From CAZGAQ01 sp964523405 (GTDB lineage: Bacteria > Planctomycetota > Phycisphaerae > UBA1845 > Fen-1342): a stretch of 64,000 nucleotides of DNA. The position numbers were made by a program, and so were the translations under genes. Position 1 is the stretch's first letter; each line of letters starts with the position of its first letter. Shown here piece after piece: positions 54,238 to 63,992 of the stretch. Location: assembly GCA_964523405.1 (NCBI GenBank), contig CAZGAQ010000024.1:17552-81551 (forward strand), written 5' to 3'. The notes beneath the pieces were generated by a model. It was not told the origin of the DNA and made no database searches. It was given only the letters and a program-made list of their open reading frames with translations.

Positions 54238-55347
54238 TCATTTTTCTGCCCCCCGGCCACCCCTTTTTGGAGTCGTCTGGGGCGCCCGGCAGACACGCCG
54301 CGGGGGTGCCGAGAGCCGGCGGGTTGCCCCCCCTACTTCCACCAGTATGACCTTCGCAGCTTCCGCATCGCCACGGAAATCCGCTGGCGGCACAGGTGGC
54401 GCCAGCACACGGCAGGGTCGTCCGGCCGCACTGCACGCCGCCCGCGCCACTTGTTCCAGCCGCGCTACGCTGGTAGGTCCGTGGTTCACCGAGACTTGCA
54501 GGTATCCGCCGGACTGGAGTAAAGCCAGCGCCCCGGCTACCAGGCGCTCCAGATCCGCGGTGATCGAGAAGGTGCGTTGCGGGCGCTTTGCCCGCCCGAA
54601 CGAGGGGGGATCCAGAATGATGTAGTCGAAGCGATGCTGCTGCCGCAGGGCGCGCCGATAGTAGTCGAAGATATCCGCGGCCAGGAAGCGGTGCGCCGCC
54701 AGATCAATGCCGTTGGCCGCAAGGTTCCGCTTGCCCCACTCCAGATATTTCTTGGAGACATCGACGTTCACCGTGGTCGCCGCACCGCCGAGCGTGGCGG
54801 CCACCGCAAAGCCGCACGTATACGCGAACGCATTGAGCACCCGTCGCCCGGCCGCCAGTTCTCGCGCGCATACCCGCTGTGTGCGGTGATCCAGGAACAG
54901 CCCGGTCGCATAGCCGTCATAGGGCCGCACCAGAAACGTCACCCCGTGCTCGCGCACCGGAATTTCGGCCGGTACCGGCTCGCCCAGCCACGGCTGCGGG
55001 TCGGCGTGCAACTGCGCCAGCCGCGCCAGGGCGGCCGAACGGTCCTTGGGGAACTGCTTGCGATATACGGCCCGGGCGAACGTGCTTTGGCGGGCAGAGG
55101 CGCACAACATCTGCACCGTGTCCTCGGACGGCGCCAAGCGACCTTCGTGCAGTTGTGCGACGAGAACCTCCCCGAGACGCTCGACCACCAGGCCGGCGAG
55201 GCCGTCCGCAGCGCCATTGCACAGGCGCGCGACGTTCGTCTGCGGATCGGCCAGCAGCGCAGCGCGGCGCTCCAGCGCGGCGCTAAACCGCGCCAGCGCG
55301 ACGTCGGGCGGGAGCGGCACGCCGGGGGCGTCAGGCTTGGGCGACAC
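54238..55347 (-). CDS. RlmI-like 23S rRNA (cytosine-5) methyltransferase family protein
   Basis: 369 residues from a GTG at 55347. Class I methyltransferase with RVLNAFAYTCGFAVAA (motif I region), VNVDVSKKYLEWGKRN, and the NPPY-type motif DPPSFGRAKRPQRTF, as in RlmI/RlmK. The N-terminal part has an RlmI-like PUA remnant (ERLGEVLVAQLHEGR). Such enzymes make m5C on 23S rRNA using SAM; the exact site is inferred from family only. The first 17 bases overlap the tyrS 3' end, so the two are coupled. Confidence 0.88.
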   Translation of the reverse strand: MSPKPDAPGVPLPPDVALARFSAALERRAALLADPQTNVARLCNGAADGLAGLVVERLGEVLVAQLHEGRLAPSEDTVQMLCASARQSTFARAVYRKQFPKDRSAALARLAQLHADPQPWLGEPVPAEIPVREHGVTFLVRPYDGYATGLFLDHRTQRVCARELAAGRRVLNAFAYTCGFAVAATLGGAATTVNVDVSKKYLEWGKRNLAANGIDLAAHRFLAADIFDYYRRALRQQHRFDYIILDPPSFGRAKRPQRTFSITADLERLVAGALALLQSGGYLQVSVNHGPTSVARLEQVARAACSAAGRPCRVLAPPVPPADFRGDAEAAKVILVEVGGATRRLSAPPRRVCRAPQTTPKRGGRGAEK

Positions 55348-56623
55348 GGAGCACGTGGTAGGTTTTCTTACCCTTGCGCAGGAGGATGAAGCCGCCGGGC
55401 AGCAGATCCTCGCGCCCGAGCACGCGGTTGATGTCGGTCACCGCGACGTTGTTGACCGAGACTGAGCCGTTGGGCAGGTCTTTGCGGGCCTGGCCGCGCG
55501 ACGGGTACAGCTTCACCTGCTCGTCGGCCAGCACGGCCAGAATTCCGGCGTCCGGCTTGCCCAGCACGGCGGTCGGCAGCGAACTCGTCGGCGCGCCCTG
55601 GAACATTTCCGCGAGTTCGTCCGCTGAGAATTGCCGGAAGTCGGTGTCCTTGCTGAACAGCGCCGCGGTCGCCCGTTGCGCCCGCGCCAGGGCCTCGGCG
55701 CCGTGCATGAGCTGCGTCACTTCCGCCGCCAAGAGCGCCTGGGCTTCCCGCTTCTGCGGCGCCGTCTGGACAGCCTGCTCCGCCGCGGCAATCTGCTCGA
55801 GCGGCAGGAACGTGAAGGTCTTCAGGTACCGGATCACGTCGGCGTCGTCGGTATTGAGCCAGAACTGGTAGAACTGGTATGGACTGGTCCGCCGCGGATC
55901 GAGCCAGAGGTTACCTTCTTCGGACTTGCCGAACTTCTTCCCGTCGCTGCGCGTGATCAGCGGCGTGGTCAGACCGAATGCCTCGACGCCGCGCATCCGG
56001 CGGATCAGGTCCGCGCCGGACAGGATGTTGCCCCATTGATCGCTGCCGCCGATCTGCAGTCGACAGCCATACTGGTCGTACAGCGCGAGAAAGTCGTAGG
56101 CCTGCAGTAGCATGTACGTGAACTCGGTGTACGAGATGCCGTGTTCGCGCTCCTCCAGCCGCATGCGCACGGAGTCGCGGACGATCATCTGGTTCACTGA
56201 AAAGTGCTTGCCGATGTCGCGCAGAAACTCGACCAACTTCAACTGGCACAGCCAGTCGCCGTTGTTCACCAGCATGGCCCCGGCCGCCGGATCGACGAAC
56301 TGCTCGACCTGCCGACGAATCCCGGCGAGGTTTACCTGGAGCTGTTCCGTCGTCAGCAGCGTCCGCTCGGTCTGCCGTCCCGACGGATCACCGATCAGGC
56401 CCGTGCCGCCGCCGACCAGTGCAATCGGCCGGTGCCCGGCGAGCTGAAACCGTTTGAGCGTAACGAGTTGCGAGAGACTGCCGACGTGCAGGCTGTCCGC
56501 CGTCGGATCAAAGCCGATGTAGCCGACCATCGGACCGGCGCGGAGAGCCTGCGCCAGTGCCGGGGACGAGATCTGATTGATGAGACCGCGGGCGTCCAGG
56601 TCCTGCAGGAAATCGGTTTTCAT
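55331..56623 (-). CDS. tyrS: Tyrosyl-tRNA synthetase
   Basis: 430 residues. Class I: HVGS (46-49) replaces HIGH, KFGKS replaces KMSKS. The GGGTGLIGDPSGR loop and the tyrosine-binding SYTEFTYMLLQAYDF segment are typical. The C-terminal S4 RNA-binding domain (LFPSR..AR-type LYPSRGQARKDLPNGSVSVN split as LYPSRGQARKDL and PNGSVSVN) is present. It is followed by an overlapping methyltransferase gene. Confidence 0.97.
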   Translation of the reverse strand: MKTDFLQDLDARGLINQISSPALAQALRAGPMVGYIGFDPTADSLHVGSLSQLVTLKRFQLAGHRPIALVGGGTGLIGDPSGRQTERTLLTTEQLQVNLAGIRRQVEQFVDPAAGAMLVNNGDWLCQLKLVEFLRDIGKHFSVNQMIVRDSVRMRLEEREHGISYTEFTYMLLQAYDFLALYDQYGCRLQIGGSDQWGNILSGADLIRRMRGVEAFGLTTPLITRSDGKKFGKSEEGNLWLDPRRTSPYQFYQFWLNTDDADVIRYLKTFTFLPLEQIAAAEQAVQTAPQKREAQALLAAEVTQLMHGAEALARAQRATAALFSKDTDFRQFSADELAEMFQGAPTSSLPTAVLGKPDAGILAVLADEQVKLYPSRGQARKDLPNGSVSVNNVAVTDINRVLGREDLLPGGFILLRKGKKTYHVLRVAQA

Positions 56624-56703
56624 AGCCCGGGAATTCTAACACCGCCGGCCGCCCTTGCCGAGCCGAACGACGCGCCCGGTGCACGCTGCGGGGGCGGCAA
56701 GGC

Positions 56704-58569
56704 TCAGTGTTTGCCCAACCCACCCGTCGGCCGAGACTCAAACCGCACATCGCCGAGCCACAGTGTCCCTGTCTTGGGCTCCGAAATGCGATCCTCGCAC
56801 ACCAGGACGATCCGGTCCAACCCATCCCAGTCAACAATCATGCCGCCCAGCTTGATGAAGGGCACGACGACCTCCGTCCACTCTTCGGGCTGGATTCCAT
56901 CGATGTACGTCGAGCCGCTACCCCCCCGCCCGTGCACCTCGAGCTTCAGCTTGGCTGGCGTGCCCCGCAGGCTCAGCACCAAGGCGTTGCACCCGCTCGC
57001 ATCGGCCTGGTTCAAACTCAATGTCAGCCCGCCGAAGGCCGGGTTGGGCGAATCCACGTCGTAGCCCAGGCACAGGCAGCGTCGCCCAAGCGTCGCGTCG
57101 CGCTCCGCCTTCAGGCTCACGCTCACCGTCGTGTCGTTCGGATCCCGCGTCCAGGTCTTGTTCTCGCCACCGACTTGGTTTCTGGAGGGATCGGCCACAT
57201 CACCGCCCACCGCGACAACCCGCGTCGGTCCGGACGCCGCCGACTTCGCCACCGCCGGCAAGGGCTCGCGATCGCGCCGGCGCAACTCGCGCAGCCACGC
57301 TTCGTCCGCGGGCCGGGCGTACTCCGCGATGCGCTGCCGACCCTGCTGGACGATCGGGTGCGCCGCGAACGCGCGCTGGACGGCGCCGTCGGACAGGACA
57401 TTCGCCAAAGCGAGAAACAGCATGCCCTGATCGAGCGGCGGCAGGTAGCGACCGCAAACGCCCCCGTTGCGCAAGTCGAGCGAGTCGCGGAAGCCCAGCC
57501 GCAGTTCCTTGCCGCTCTCCGCCAGTGGCGCCCGCGCCCCGCGCCGCTCCAGTTCGCGCAGGCAGGCCGTCGCCCGCTGCGGGTAATACAGCGCCGCCAA
57601 AGCGGCTGCATGCGGTGTCACGACCGGGACCTCCAGCCCACCCCAGCCCAGGTAGCGCCCGTCTGGCGCCTGGCACGCAGACCAGCCCCACGCCGGCAGC
57701 CCCAGATGCGCGGCGTAGAGGATCTGAGCGTAGGCGAAATTCGCGGCCGAGCGACCGATCGGCGTCGAACGCTCATCCAGAAAGAGCCCGGTCTGAACCT
57801 GCATGAACAATCCACCGCCTAGCCACGCCGGCCGGTAGTTCTCCAGCCCGAAGTGCGTCTCGGTTTCTCGTCCGAGCTTGTCCCATGCCGCAGGCGGCGC
57901 GCCCCCATTCGCGATCGCCAGAAACACGATCATCCGGCCGTCGCCAGCGTAATCGCCGATGTGCCAGCCGGTATCGAAGCGCGCGCGCGCCAGGTCGTAC
58001 CCGCCGAAGAGCCGTCCGTCGTTGGGGTCATAGAACGGCGTCCAGTCCAATTCCCCGAGCAGCTCGTCGACCTCCGCGCGGACTTGCGGCAGGAGCTGTC
58101 CGGCCACAATGAAGCCGGCAATGAGGTTGCCCGAGTCGAGCAGCGAGATCATCGTGTCGTGCGGGGCCGGCTCGAGCGTCCGCACGTGGTTCCACGACTG
58201 CGAGAAGCCATGCCACTTCTTGAAGCGCCGGTAGGCCGCTAGCACGCGGCGCACGCGATCGGCTGCTTCGTCCGCCGACACGAGCTTCAGTTCGGCCGCT
58301 GCCGCGCACGATGCGGCGTAGAAACCCAGGTTCGTGACTGAGGTGTACTCGGGGCGCTGGCTGGTATCGTACGGTAGGCCCGTCGTCGGTTCGACAAAGT
58401 GAGCGAGGCAGGCCCAAGTCTCGGTCACCACGCCCCTCAGGTAAGTCACGTCCTCCTCCGAGGCGCCGGGCCACGGCATGGAGGGTGCGGAGGCTGGGCC
58501 GGACGCGGGCGCTGCGGCTCGCGCCGCAGAGAGAACGACCGTGAGGGCGACGACTGCAAGCGCTTTCAT
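56704..58569 (-). CDS. Secreted glucoamylase-like (PF10091/DUF3131 type) protein with C-terminal carbohydrate-binding-like domain
   Basis: 621 residues. Signal peptide MKALAVVALTVVLSAARAAA. The N-terminal 430 residues form an (alpha/alpha) barrel as in PF10091/DUF3131 proteins (TSVTNLGFYAASCAAAAELK, FSQSWNHVRTLEP, ISLLDSGNLIAGFIVAGQ, WHIGDYAGDGRMIVFLA). The C-terminal 150 residues look like a galactose-binding-type sandwich (GCNALVLSLRGTP and KTGTLWLGDVRFE). Family precedent is beta-glucan or other polysaccharide degradation; the substrate here is unknown. AGGAA lies 7 bases before the ATG. Same strand as tyrS, 80 bases upstream of it. Confidence 0.75.
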   Translation of the reverse strand: MKALAVVALTVVLSAARAAAPASGPASAPSMPWPGASEEDVTYLRGVVTETWACLAHFVEPTTGLPYDTSQRPEYTSVTNLGFYAASCAAAAELKLVSADEAADRVRRVLAAYRRFKKWHGFSQSWNHVRTLEPAPHDTMISLLDSGNLIAGFIVAGQLLPQVRAEVDELLGELDWTPFYDPNDGRLFGGYDLARARFDTGWHIGDYAGDGRMIVFLAIANGGAPPAAWDKLGRETETHFGLENYRPAWLGGGLFMQVQTGLFLDERSTPIGRSAANFAYAQILYAAHLGLPAWGWSACQAPDGRYLGWGGLEVPVVTPHAAALAALYYPQRATACLRELERRGARAPLAESGKELRLGFRDSLDLRNGGVCGRYLPPLDQGMLFLALANVLSDGAVQRAFAAHPIVQQGRQRIAEYARPADEAWLRELRRRDREPLPAVAKSAASGPTRVVAVGGDVADPSRNQVGGENKTWTRDPNDTTVSVSLKAERDATLGRRCLCLGYDVDSPNPAFGGLTLSLNQADASGCNALVLSLRGTPAKLKLEVHGRGGSGSTYIDGIQPEEWTEVVVPFIKLGGMIVDWDGLDRIVLVCEDRISEPKTGTLWLGDVRFESRPTGGLGKH

Positions 58570-58689
58570 TTCGTCTTCCTATGCTCTTGGGGCGCGATAC
58601 CTGGGATTCAACGTGGAAAGGGTAAGCCAGACGACCGGAAGTTGCACGCGGGGTACGGACGGAGAATCGGCCGTGGCCGGGCAGACGGC

Positions 58690-61137
58690 TCAGATTGGGC
58701 GCGCGGCGCGGTTGTCCAGCACATCGCGGACGCGCCGCAGTAGCCGGGCGCGTGTGAAGGGTTTCTCCATGAATTCCACGTCGGGCGCCAGGATGCCATG
58801 CTGCGAGATCACGTTGGCCGTATACCCGGAAACGTAGAGTGTCCGCAGTCCTGGCTGGCGTTTGGTCAGGGCTTGCGACAGGTCGCGCCCGTTCATGTCA
58901 GGCATGATCACGTCGGTCAGGAGCAGGTCGATGGGCGCGGCGCACTGCGCGGCGGCGTGCTGGGCCTCCGCACCGGAGGCAGCTGCGAGCACTTGGTAGC
59001 CGGCGTCGCGCAGCATCTGCAGCGACAGCTCACGCACGTCGTCGTCATCCTCGCAGACCAGAATGGTCTCGGTGCCGCGCTGGCGGCCGCCCTCCTCCGG
59101 ACTGGCGTGCAAGTCCGCCGTGCGGTCCGGCACGGCCGGTAGGTACAGTCGGAAGGTGGAGCCGCGTCCCGGCTCGCTGTAGACCGTCAGATGCCCGCCG
59201 GCCTGCTTCACGATGCCATACACGGTGGACAGCCCCAGCCCGGTGCCATGCCCGACTGGCTTCGTGGTGAAAAACGGCTCGAAGATGCGCTCGCGGGTCG
59301 CGCGGTCCATGCCGCAACCCGTATCGCTGATGGCGAGCAGGACGTGGGGGCCACAGTGCGCCTCGGGGTGTGCACGTACGTGGGCCTCGTCCAGCAGGGC
59401 GTTGGCCGCCTCAATCGTGAGCCGACCGCCGCCGGGCATCGCGTCGCGCGCGTTCACCACCAGGTTCAGGATGACCTGGTCCACCTGTACGGGGTCGATG
59501 CGCACAGCGCCGAGGTTCGGCGCCAGCACGAGTTCGAGCCGGATGTTCTCGGCGATCAGGCGGCGCAGCATGGGCTCCGTGTCGGCCAGCACGCGGTTGA
59601 GATCGACAAGCTGCGGCTGAGCTGCTTGTCGGCGGCCGAAGGCCAGCAGCTGGCGAGTCAACATAGCCGCGCGCTGCCCACTGCGTTCGATCTGTCGGAG
59701 CGCCTGGAGGGGGGCGGTCGGTGCGCGCGGATCGGCCTCCAGGGCCTGACAGGCCAACTCGACATTGCCGAGGATGGCGGTGAGGATGTTGTTGAAGTCG
59801 TGGGCAATTCCGCCGGCCAACTGGCCGATTGCCTCGAGCTTCTGCGATTGGCGCAGTTGGGTCTCGAGCTTCTCGCGTTCCGCGGCGGCGCGACAGCGCT
59901 CAGTGATATCCTCGAGGCTCCCTTCGTAATACAGGACCTGTCCGCGCGCGTCGCGTACCGCACGGCTGTGGAGTCGCACCGTAATGGCGTGGCCATCCAC
60001 ATGACGGAGCTGTGTCTCGAAGCCACGCAGCTCGCCCTCGCGCTCCAGCGCCGCGCGCCACCCCTCGCGGGCGGCCGCATCACACCACAACTCCTGTGCA
60101 GTGACGGCGAATGCACGGTGTGGATCATGAAACCCGAGGAGCGTGGCAGCGGCAGGGTTGAAGTCGAGGACTTTCCCCTCCGGCGTGGTGCGGAAGAGTC
60201 CCACCGGGATGCCGTCAAAAAGGCCGCGATAGCGGGCTTCACTCTCGCGCAGGGCTTCCTCGATCTGTCGGGATGCCGTGATATCCTCCAGCGTCTCGAG
60301 CGCGGCGACCAGTGTCCCGCCCGAGTCGCGGATCGCGGCCGCAGTAAAGCGCAGCCACCGTCCGGCGCCCCCGATTTCGGGAAAGAAGTCCGTCCCTTCG
60401 TATGCTTCCGGGATGAGCGCGATCTTGTGATACTTGCCTGTGTACCACGTCTCGAGCGCATCCGCGCGCTGATCCACCAGCAGGTCAGCCATACAAGGGC
60501 GCGGCGTGCCATAAAAGGCCCGCCAGTGTCGGTCCGTACCCGTAATCTCCGCCTCCGCGATACTCGTCAGCTCCTCCAACGCCTTGTTCCAGTGCACGAC
60601 GCGGTGCTGGCAGTCGATTACAAACGTGGGAATAGTGGAGCCCTGCAGAATGCGATGGAGCTGCTGCTCGCTTTCAGCAACCGCAAGTTCTGCCTGTCGC
60701 CGCTCGGTGATGTCCAGAGCCAGCGCATAGATGAGCCCCCGGGTCGGATCGGGCACTGAGGACCAGGCCAGCCAGCGGTAGGTACCGTCCTTCTTGCAGC
60801 GGTAGCGGTTCTCGAAGTGGACGCTCGGAGACCCAGCGATAACCTGCGCGGCCTCGGCCGCGGTTCGGGCGCGGTCGTCCGGGTGGACGAGGTCGATGAG
60901 TAGCTTGCCCGTCAGCTCCTCGGTCGAATACCCGAGCAAATTCGTCCAGGCGACATTGACCCATTGCAGCCGGCCATCAAAAGCGACAATCGACAGCAGA
61001 CAGAGCGGCAAGTCGAAGAGCCGGATCCAGCCCGGTCCATCCGGACGATCATCCCCCTGGCGGCCAGCGTACGAAACACGGTCCCCCGGAAGTGTGAACT
61101 CACGTGCCGCTGAGCACGCTCGCGCGTCCGCCGACAT
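58690..61137 (-). CDS. PAS-containing hybrid histidine kinase
   Basis: 815 residues, no transmembrane helix. Three PAS domains (about 40-160, 165-300, 315-435), the third ending in EGSLEDITER. HisKA follows with the phospho-acceptor in GGIAHDFNNIL, then HATPase_c boxes (NLVVNARDAMPGGG, DTGCGMD, FEPFFTTKPVGHGTGLGLS). A C-terminal receiver has phospho-acceptor Asp in IDLLLTDVIMPD. It senses an intracellular signal and phosphorylates itself and possibly an outside regulator; no partner gene is adjacent. Confidence 0.95.
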   Translation of the reverse strand: MSADARACSAAREFTLPGDRVSYAGRQGDDRPDGPGWIRLFDLPLCLLSIVAFDGRLQWVNVAWTNLLGYSTEELTGKLLIDLVHPDDRARTAAEAAQVIAGSPSVHFENRYRCKKDGTYRWLAWSSVPDPTRGLIYALALDITERRQAELAVAESEQQLHRILQGSTIPTFVIDCQHRVVHWNKALEELTSIAEAEITGTDRHWRAFYGTPRPCMADLLVDQRADALETWYTGKYHKIALIPEAYEGTDFFPEIGGAGRWLRFTAAAIRDSGGTLVAALETLEDITASRQIEEALRESEARYRGLFDGIPVGLFRTTPEGKVLDFNPAAATLLGFHDPHRAFAVTAQELWCDAAAREGWRAALEREGELRGFETQLRHVDGHAITVRLHSRAVRDARGQVLYYEGSLEDITERCRAAAEREKLETQLRQSQKLEAIGQLAGGIAHDFNNILTAILGNVELACQALEADPRAPTAPLQALRQIERSGQRAAMLTRQLLAFGRRQAAQPQLVDLNRVLADTEPMLRRLIAENIRLELVLAPNLGAVRIDPVQVDQVILNLVVNARDAMPGGGRLTIEAANALLDEAHVRAHPEAHCGPHVLLAISDTGCGMDRATRERIFEPFFTTKPVGHGTGLGLSTVYGIVKQAGGHLTVYSEPGRGSTFRLYLPAVPDRTADLHASPEEGGRQRGTETILVCEDDDDVRELSLQMLRDAGYQVLAAASGAEAQHAAAQCAAPIDLLLTDVIMPDMNGRDLSQALTKRQPGLRTLYVSGYTANVISQHGILAPDVEFMEKPFTRARLLRRVRDVLDNRAARPI

Positions 61138-61461
61138 GGCTCTGCCCTGCCCCACCCTCCGTTCGAGATTATACTGCGGCGACTTGTTCGGGCCAGTAGC
61201 AACGGGGCACCGGCGACTCAGGCCCAGGCACCCCGGCAGGCACCGTGCCACTCATCGGCTGGTTCGCCCGCGACAACTGAACCACGATCGTTGCACGGCG
61301 CGCGCCTCTGATCAAGGCGCGCCGTGCCATCCGCGCCAGTCCACGAGGTGACGCTTGGTGCGCCGCCGAGTATGATCATTACGCCCGACGCACGCAACAC
61401 CAGCATCTCCCGCTGGCGCAGGAAGTGCGCCCGCGGCCTACACGCGCCGACTGCCCCGGTA
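61138..61461. other. Intergenic region after folE with a GC hairpin
   Basis: 324 bases without a gene. An 11-bp perfect hairpin GCACGGCGCGC (61293-61303) / GCGCGCCGTGC (61317-61327) lies here, probably ending or protecting the folE mRNA. No U-run follows it. Confidence 0.45.
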
Positions 61462-62091
61462 TCAGTGGCGGTTGTGCAGAAGCGCCAGCACTTCCGCCCG
61501 CGTGGAGGCGTTCGTGTGCAGGGTTCCGCGCAGGGCTGACGTGATCATTACGCTGCCGGGCTTCTTGACGCCGCGACAGGTCATGCACGTGTGCACGGCC
61601 TCCATCACGACGGCGCAGCCCTTGACCTGCAGGCGTCGGGCCAGCGTGTCGGCAATCTGCGAGGTGAGCCGCTCCTGGACCTGCGGCCGGTGGGCGAATA
61701 CGTCGACGATGCGGGCAAGTTTGGACAGACCGAGCACCTTGCCGCCGGGAATATAGGCCACGTGGGCTTTCCCCTCGAAGGGCATCAGGTGGTGCTCGCA
61801 GGTGCTGTTGAAGGGGATGTCGCGCAGCACAACCATCTCATGGTGGCCCTCGTCAAACATCGCTTTCAGGTGGCGGTCGGGATCGTCGTGCAGCCCGGCG
61901 AACAACTCGGCGTACATGCGAGCCACCCGGACAGGTGTCTGGCGCAGGCCTTCGCGATCCGGGTCCTCACCGATCGCCAGGAGGATCTCGCGCACCGCCT
62001 GCGCAATGCGCGGCTGGTCGATCCGCGGAGCATCTGCGGACGCGCGGGGACGTCGGGGAGCAGCGGATGGCGCTCTTGTCTTTCGGGGCAT
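61462..62091 (-). CDS. folE: GTP cyclohydrolase I, type I
   Basis: 209 residues. First enzyme of folate/tetrahydrobiopterin synthesis, making dihydroneopterin triphosphate from GTP. Zinc ligands in TCEHHLMPF and HTCMTCRGV, with SKLARIVDVFAHRPQVQERL typical of the family. GGAG lies 6 bases before ATG 62091, which is chosen over longer frames starting with low-complexity sequence. The N-terminus has a short Lys/Arg/Ala-rich leader. An ACTAATACT-type -10 may lie about 100 bases upstream. Confidence 0.96.
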   Translation of the reverse strand: MPRKTRAPSAAPRRPRASADAPRIDQPRIAQAVREILLAIGEDPDREGLRQTPVRVARMYAELFAGLHDDPDRHLKAMFDEGHHEMVVLRDIPFNSTCEHHLMPFEGKAHVAYIPGGKVLGLSKLARIVDVFAHRPQVQERLTSQIADTLARRLQVKGCAVVMEAVHTCMTCRGVKKPGSVMITSALRGTLHTNASTRAEVLALLHNRH

Positions 62092-62408
62092 ACTGGCTCC
62101 AGGCGGCAACGGGAACCGTGCAATGCGTGGCACGTGCGCAACGCCGCGGCGCGCCGTGGCACGCACGGGGCCCAGACAGAGTATTAGTGTAGCCCCCCCA
62201 GCAGCAAACGCACGCCCGTCGCGAAGTCGCCGGGACAAGCCGCGCGTTCGCGGGGATCGGCGGAACCTGGGCACGCGGTATGCGGAACCCGGCGCCCCAC
62301 CCTCGGGAACTGCAAGCCCGATACCGTACGATGTCGTACTTGCCCCAGCGGGCGCACGACTGACGCGTGGCACGACAATGGGTCACTTCACCCGGCCGGC
62401 GCGGCGCA
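62092..62408. other. Intergenic region upstream of folE
   Basis: 317 bases without a gene. It includes a perfect 14-base palindrome GTACGATGTCGTAC (62326-62339), too tight for a hairpin and so operator-like, and a possible folE promoter near 62190. Nothing else is recognised. Confidence 0.45.
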
Positions 62409-63497
62409 TCAGCGCTGGGCAGCTTCGGCCGCGACGTCGGAAAAGAACGGGCCGGCCAGGCGATCCAGCCACCGCAGCGCCGTGCGCAGTGCCGTGACGG
62501 CCGGGTCCGCCACCGGGCGCCACCACGCCGGTGTTCCAGCGGCGGCGAGCCAGCGCAGCGCACCGCCTTGCTCCATCATCCCGTCAAGCGAGAAGAGGCT
62601 GACGCTGCGCACACCGGCCGAGCGTGCCGCGGCGATGTCGGCACCGATGTCGGCCGGAGTCGTGTAGCCCGACGGTGTGAACAGGCCAGGCGTACCGATG
62701 TTTCCGAGCGCGATTTGGGCCGTGGGGCCGAAGAGGAGACGCACGGAGCGCGCGTAGCTGGCAACGAACTCCGGGGACAAGGAAAGCCCGAAGAGCTCTG
62801 CGAACACAGGGCGATAGGCCATGACGCACACCTGGTCCCAAGGGACGTGCACAAAGGGGGTGTCGAAGATGTCCTGAAAATCCGCATCGCCATCGCCCAA
62901 GTCGTCGATGATCCACGGCAACGTGGCCACCATGACACGTATGTTCCGGGTGTGGAGTTCCTCTACCAGTGCGGCAAGCACGGCCGCCGCCGTCTCGAAC
63001 TGCGCACGATCCTGATGCCTCCGCAGGAACTCCAGCAGGTCACCTGCCGCACCGCGCACCGCAGTGTCGTGCAGGGCCTGCGCGTAAGCGAACTCGGGCT
63101 CCAGGTCGAAGATGAGCCACTCGATGGTGAAACCGTTGGCCTGGGCCTGCGCAAGCAGCGTGCGCGCCAATTCGCCGCCGGCCGCCATGTTCCGTTCGTT
63201 GAGCCACGTGCCCTCGGCAGGGAGCTGCAGCCAGAGCCGCACTTCGACGTTCTGCGCGTGAGCGCTGGCGAGCAGCTCCCACAGGGGTCCACCGAGATCC
63301 TCCGGTCGCACCCGCAAGTACAGCGCGGCGGAGTGCGCAGCCAGCGTCTCCAATTGACCCTGCACTTGGTCGTAAGCGAGGAACTCGCTCCAGACGGCGA
63401 GTTCGTCGGGCGGCGTGTAGAGGCAGCCGGGGCCGCTGGCAAGCAAGACGATCAGCATCAGTGCCGGCGTCAGGCTCGCGGTGCCGAGGCGTCGCAT
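62409..63497 (-). CDS. Lipoprotein of unknown function, TIM-barrel-like
   Basis: 362 residues from ATG 63497, no clear ribosome site. Signal MRRLGTASLTPALMLIVLLAS then GPGC, a non-ideal lipobox. The mature protein reads as alternating strands and helices: AALYLRVRPEDLG, NVEVRLWLQLP, TIEWLIFDLEPEF, NIRVMVATLPWIID, DQVCVMAYRP, AQIALGNIG and VRSVSLFSLDG. This beta-alpha order and conserved acids (FDLEPE, CVMAY) resemble glycosyl hydrolase-like barrels, so a polysaccharide role is possible. No specific family recognised. Confidence 0.7.
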   Translation of the reverse strand: MRRLGTASLTPALMLIVLLASGPGCLYTPPDELAVWSEFLAYDQVQGQLETLAAHSAALYLRVRPEDLGGPLWELLASAHAQNVEVRLWLQLPAEGTWLNERNMAAGGELARTLLAQAQANGFTIEWLIFDLEPEFAYAQALHDTAVRGAAGDLLEFLRRHQDRAQFETAAAVLAALVEELHTRNIRVMVATLPWIIDDLGDGDADFQDIFDTPFVHVPWDQVCVMAYRPVFAELFGLSLSPEFVASYARSVRLLFGPTAQIALGNIGTPGLFTPSGYTTPADIGADIAAARSAGVRSVSLFSLDGMMEQGGALRWLAAAGTPAWWRPVADPAVTALRTALRWLDRLAGPFFSDVAAEAAQR

Positions 63498-63849
63498 ATC
63501 GGCATTGGAGACGATCGTGAATGCCTTCGCAAGGATTCGCCGGTCAGAGCGTAGCGAGCGGAGTCCGGGGCGGCTGCCCTGCTTCGGGACCAGGCCAACA
63601 TATGCATCAACCCCGAGCCGGGGGCGGCGTTCGGGCAACGGCAGGCACGCGAGTGGCGGCGTGGGCAGAGGGTGGCCGGCCGCTCGCGAGGCCGGGCTCG
63701 ACCACGCCTGCAAGCCTGCCGTTCAACGCGGTCGCCCGAGACCCGGAGGGTGGAATCGTCCGCAGCATGGGACGCGATCTGGACTCAGCCTGTGGCGGGC
63801 GGCGCAGCGCGCACGGAGCGGAGCAGGCGTGCGAAATACGAAGAGCGGC
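63498..63849. other. Intergenic region before the initiator tRNA
   Basis: 352 bases without a supported gene on either strand. A TTGACA/TACCGT promoter for the tRNA begins at its right edge (63850). Confidence 0.5.
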
Positions 63850-63878
63850 TTGACAGCCCTCCGACGGTCGCCTACCGT
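63850..63878 (+). promoter_or_regulatory. Promoter of the tRNA gene
   Basis: Perfect TTGACA (63850-63855), 17 bases, TACCGT (63873-63878). The expected start is about 6 bases before the mature tRNA. Confidence 0.6.
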
Positions 63879-63890
63879 TAAGGACTCGAC

Positions 63891-63963
<73 letters not shown>

Positions 63964-63971
63964 CTTGAAAA

Positions 63972-63992
63972 GTCGTATCGAAAAGATGCGAC
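63972..63992 (+). terminator. Hairpin after the tRNA, possible terminator
   Basis: GTCGTATC (63972-63979) / GATGCGAC (63985-63992), one G-T wobble, GAAAA loop. The window ends before any U-run can be judged. Confidence 0.35.
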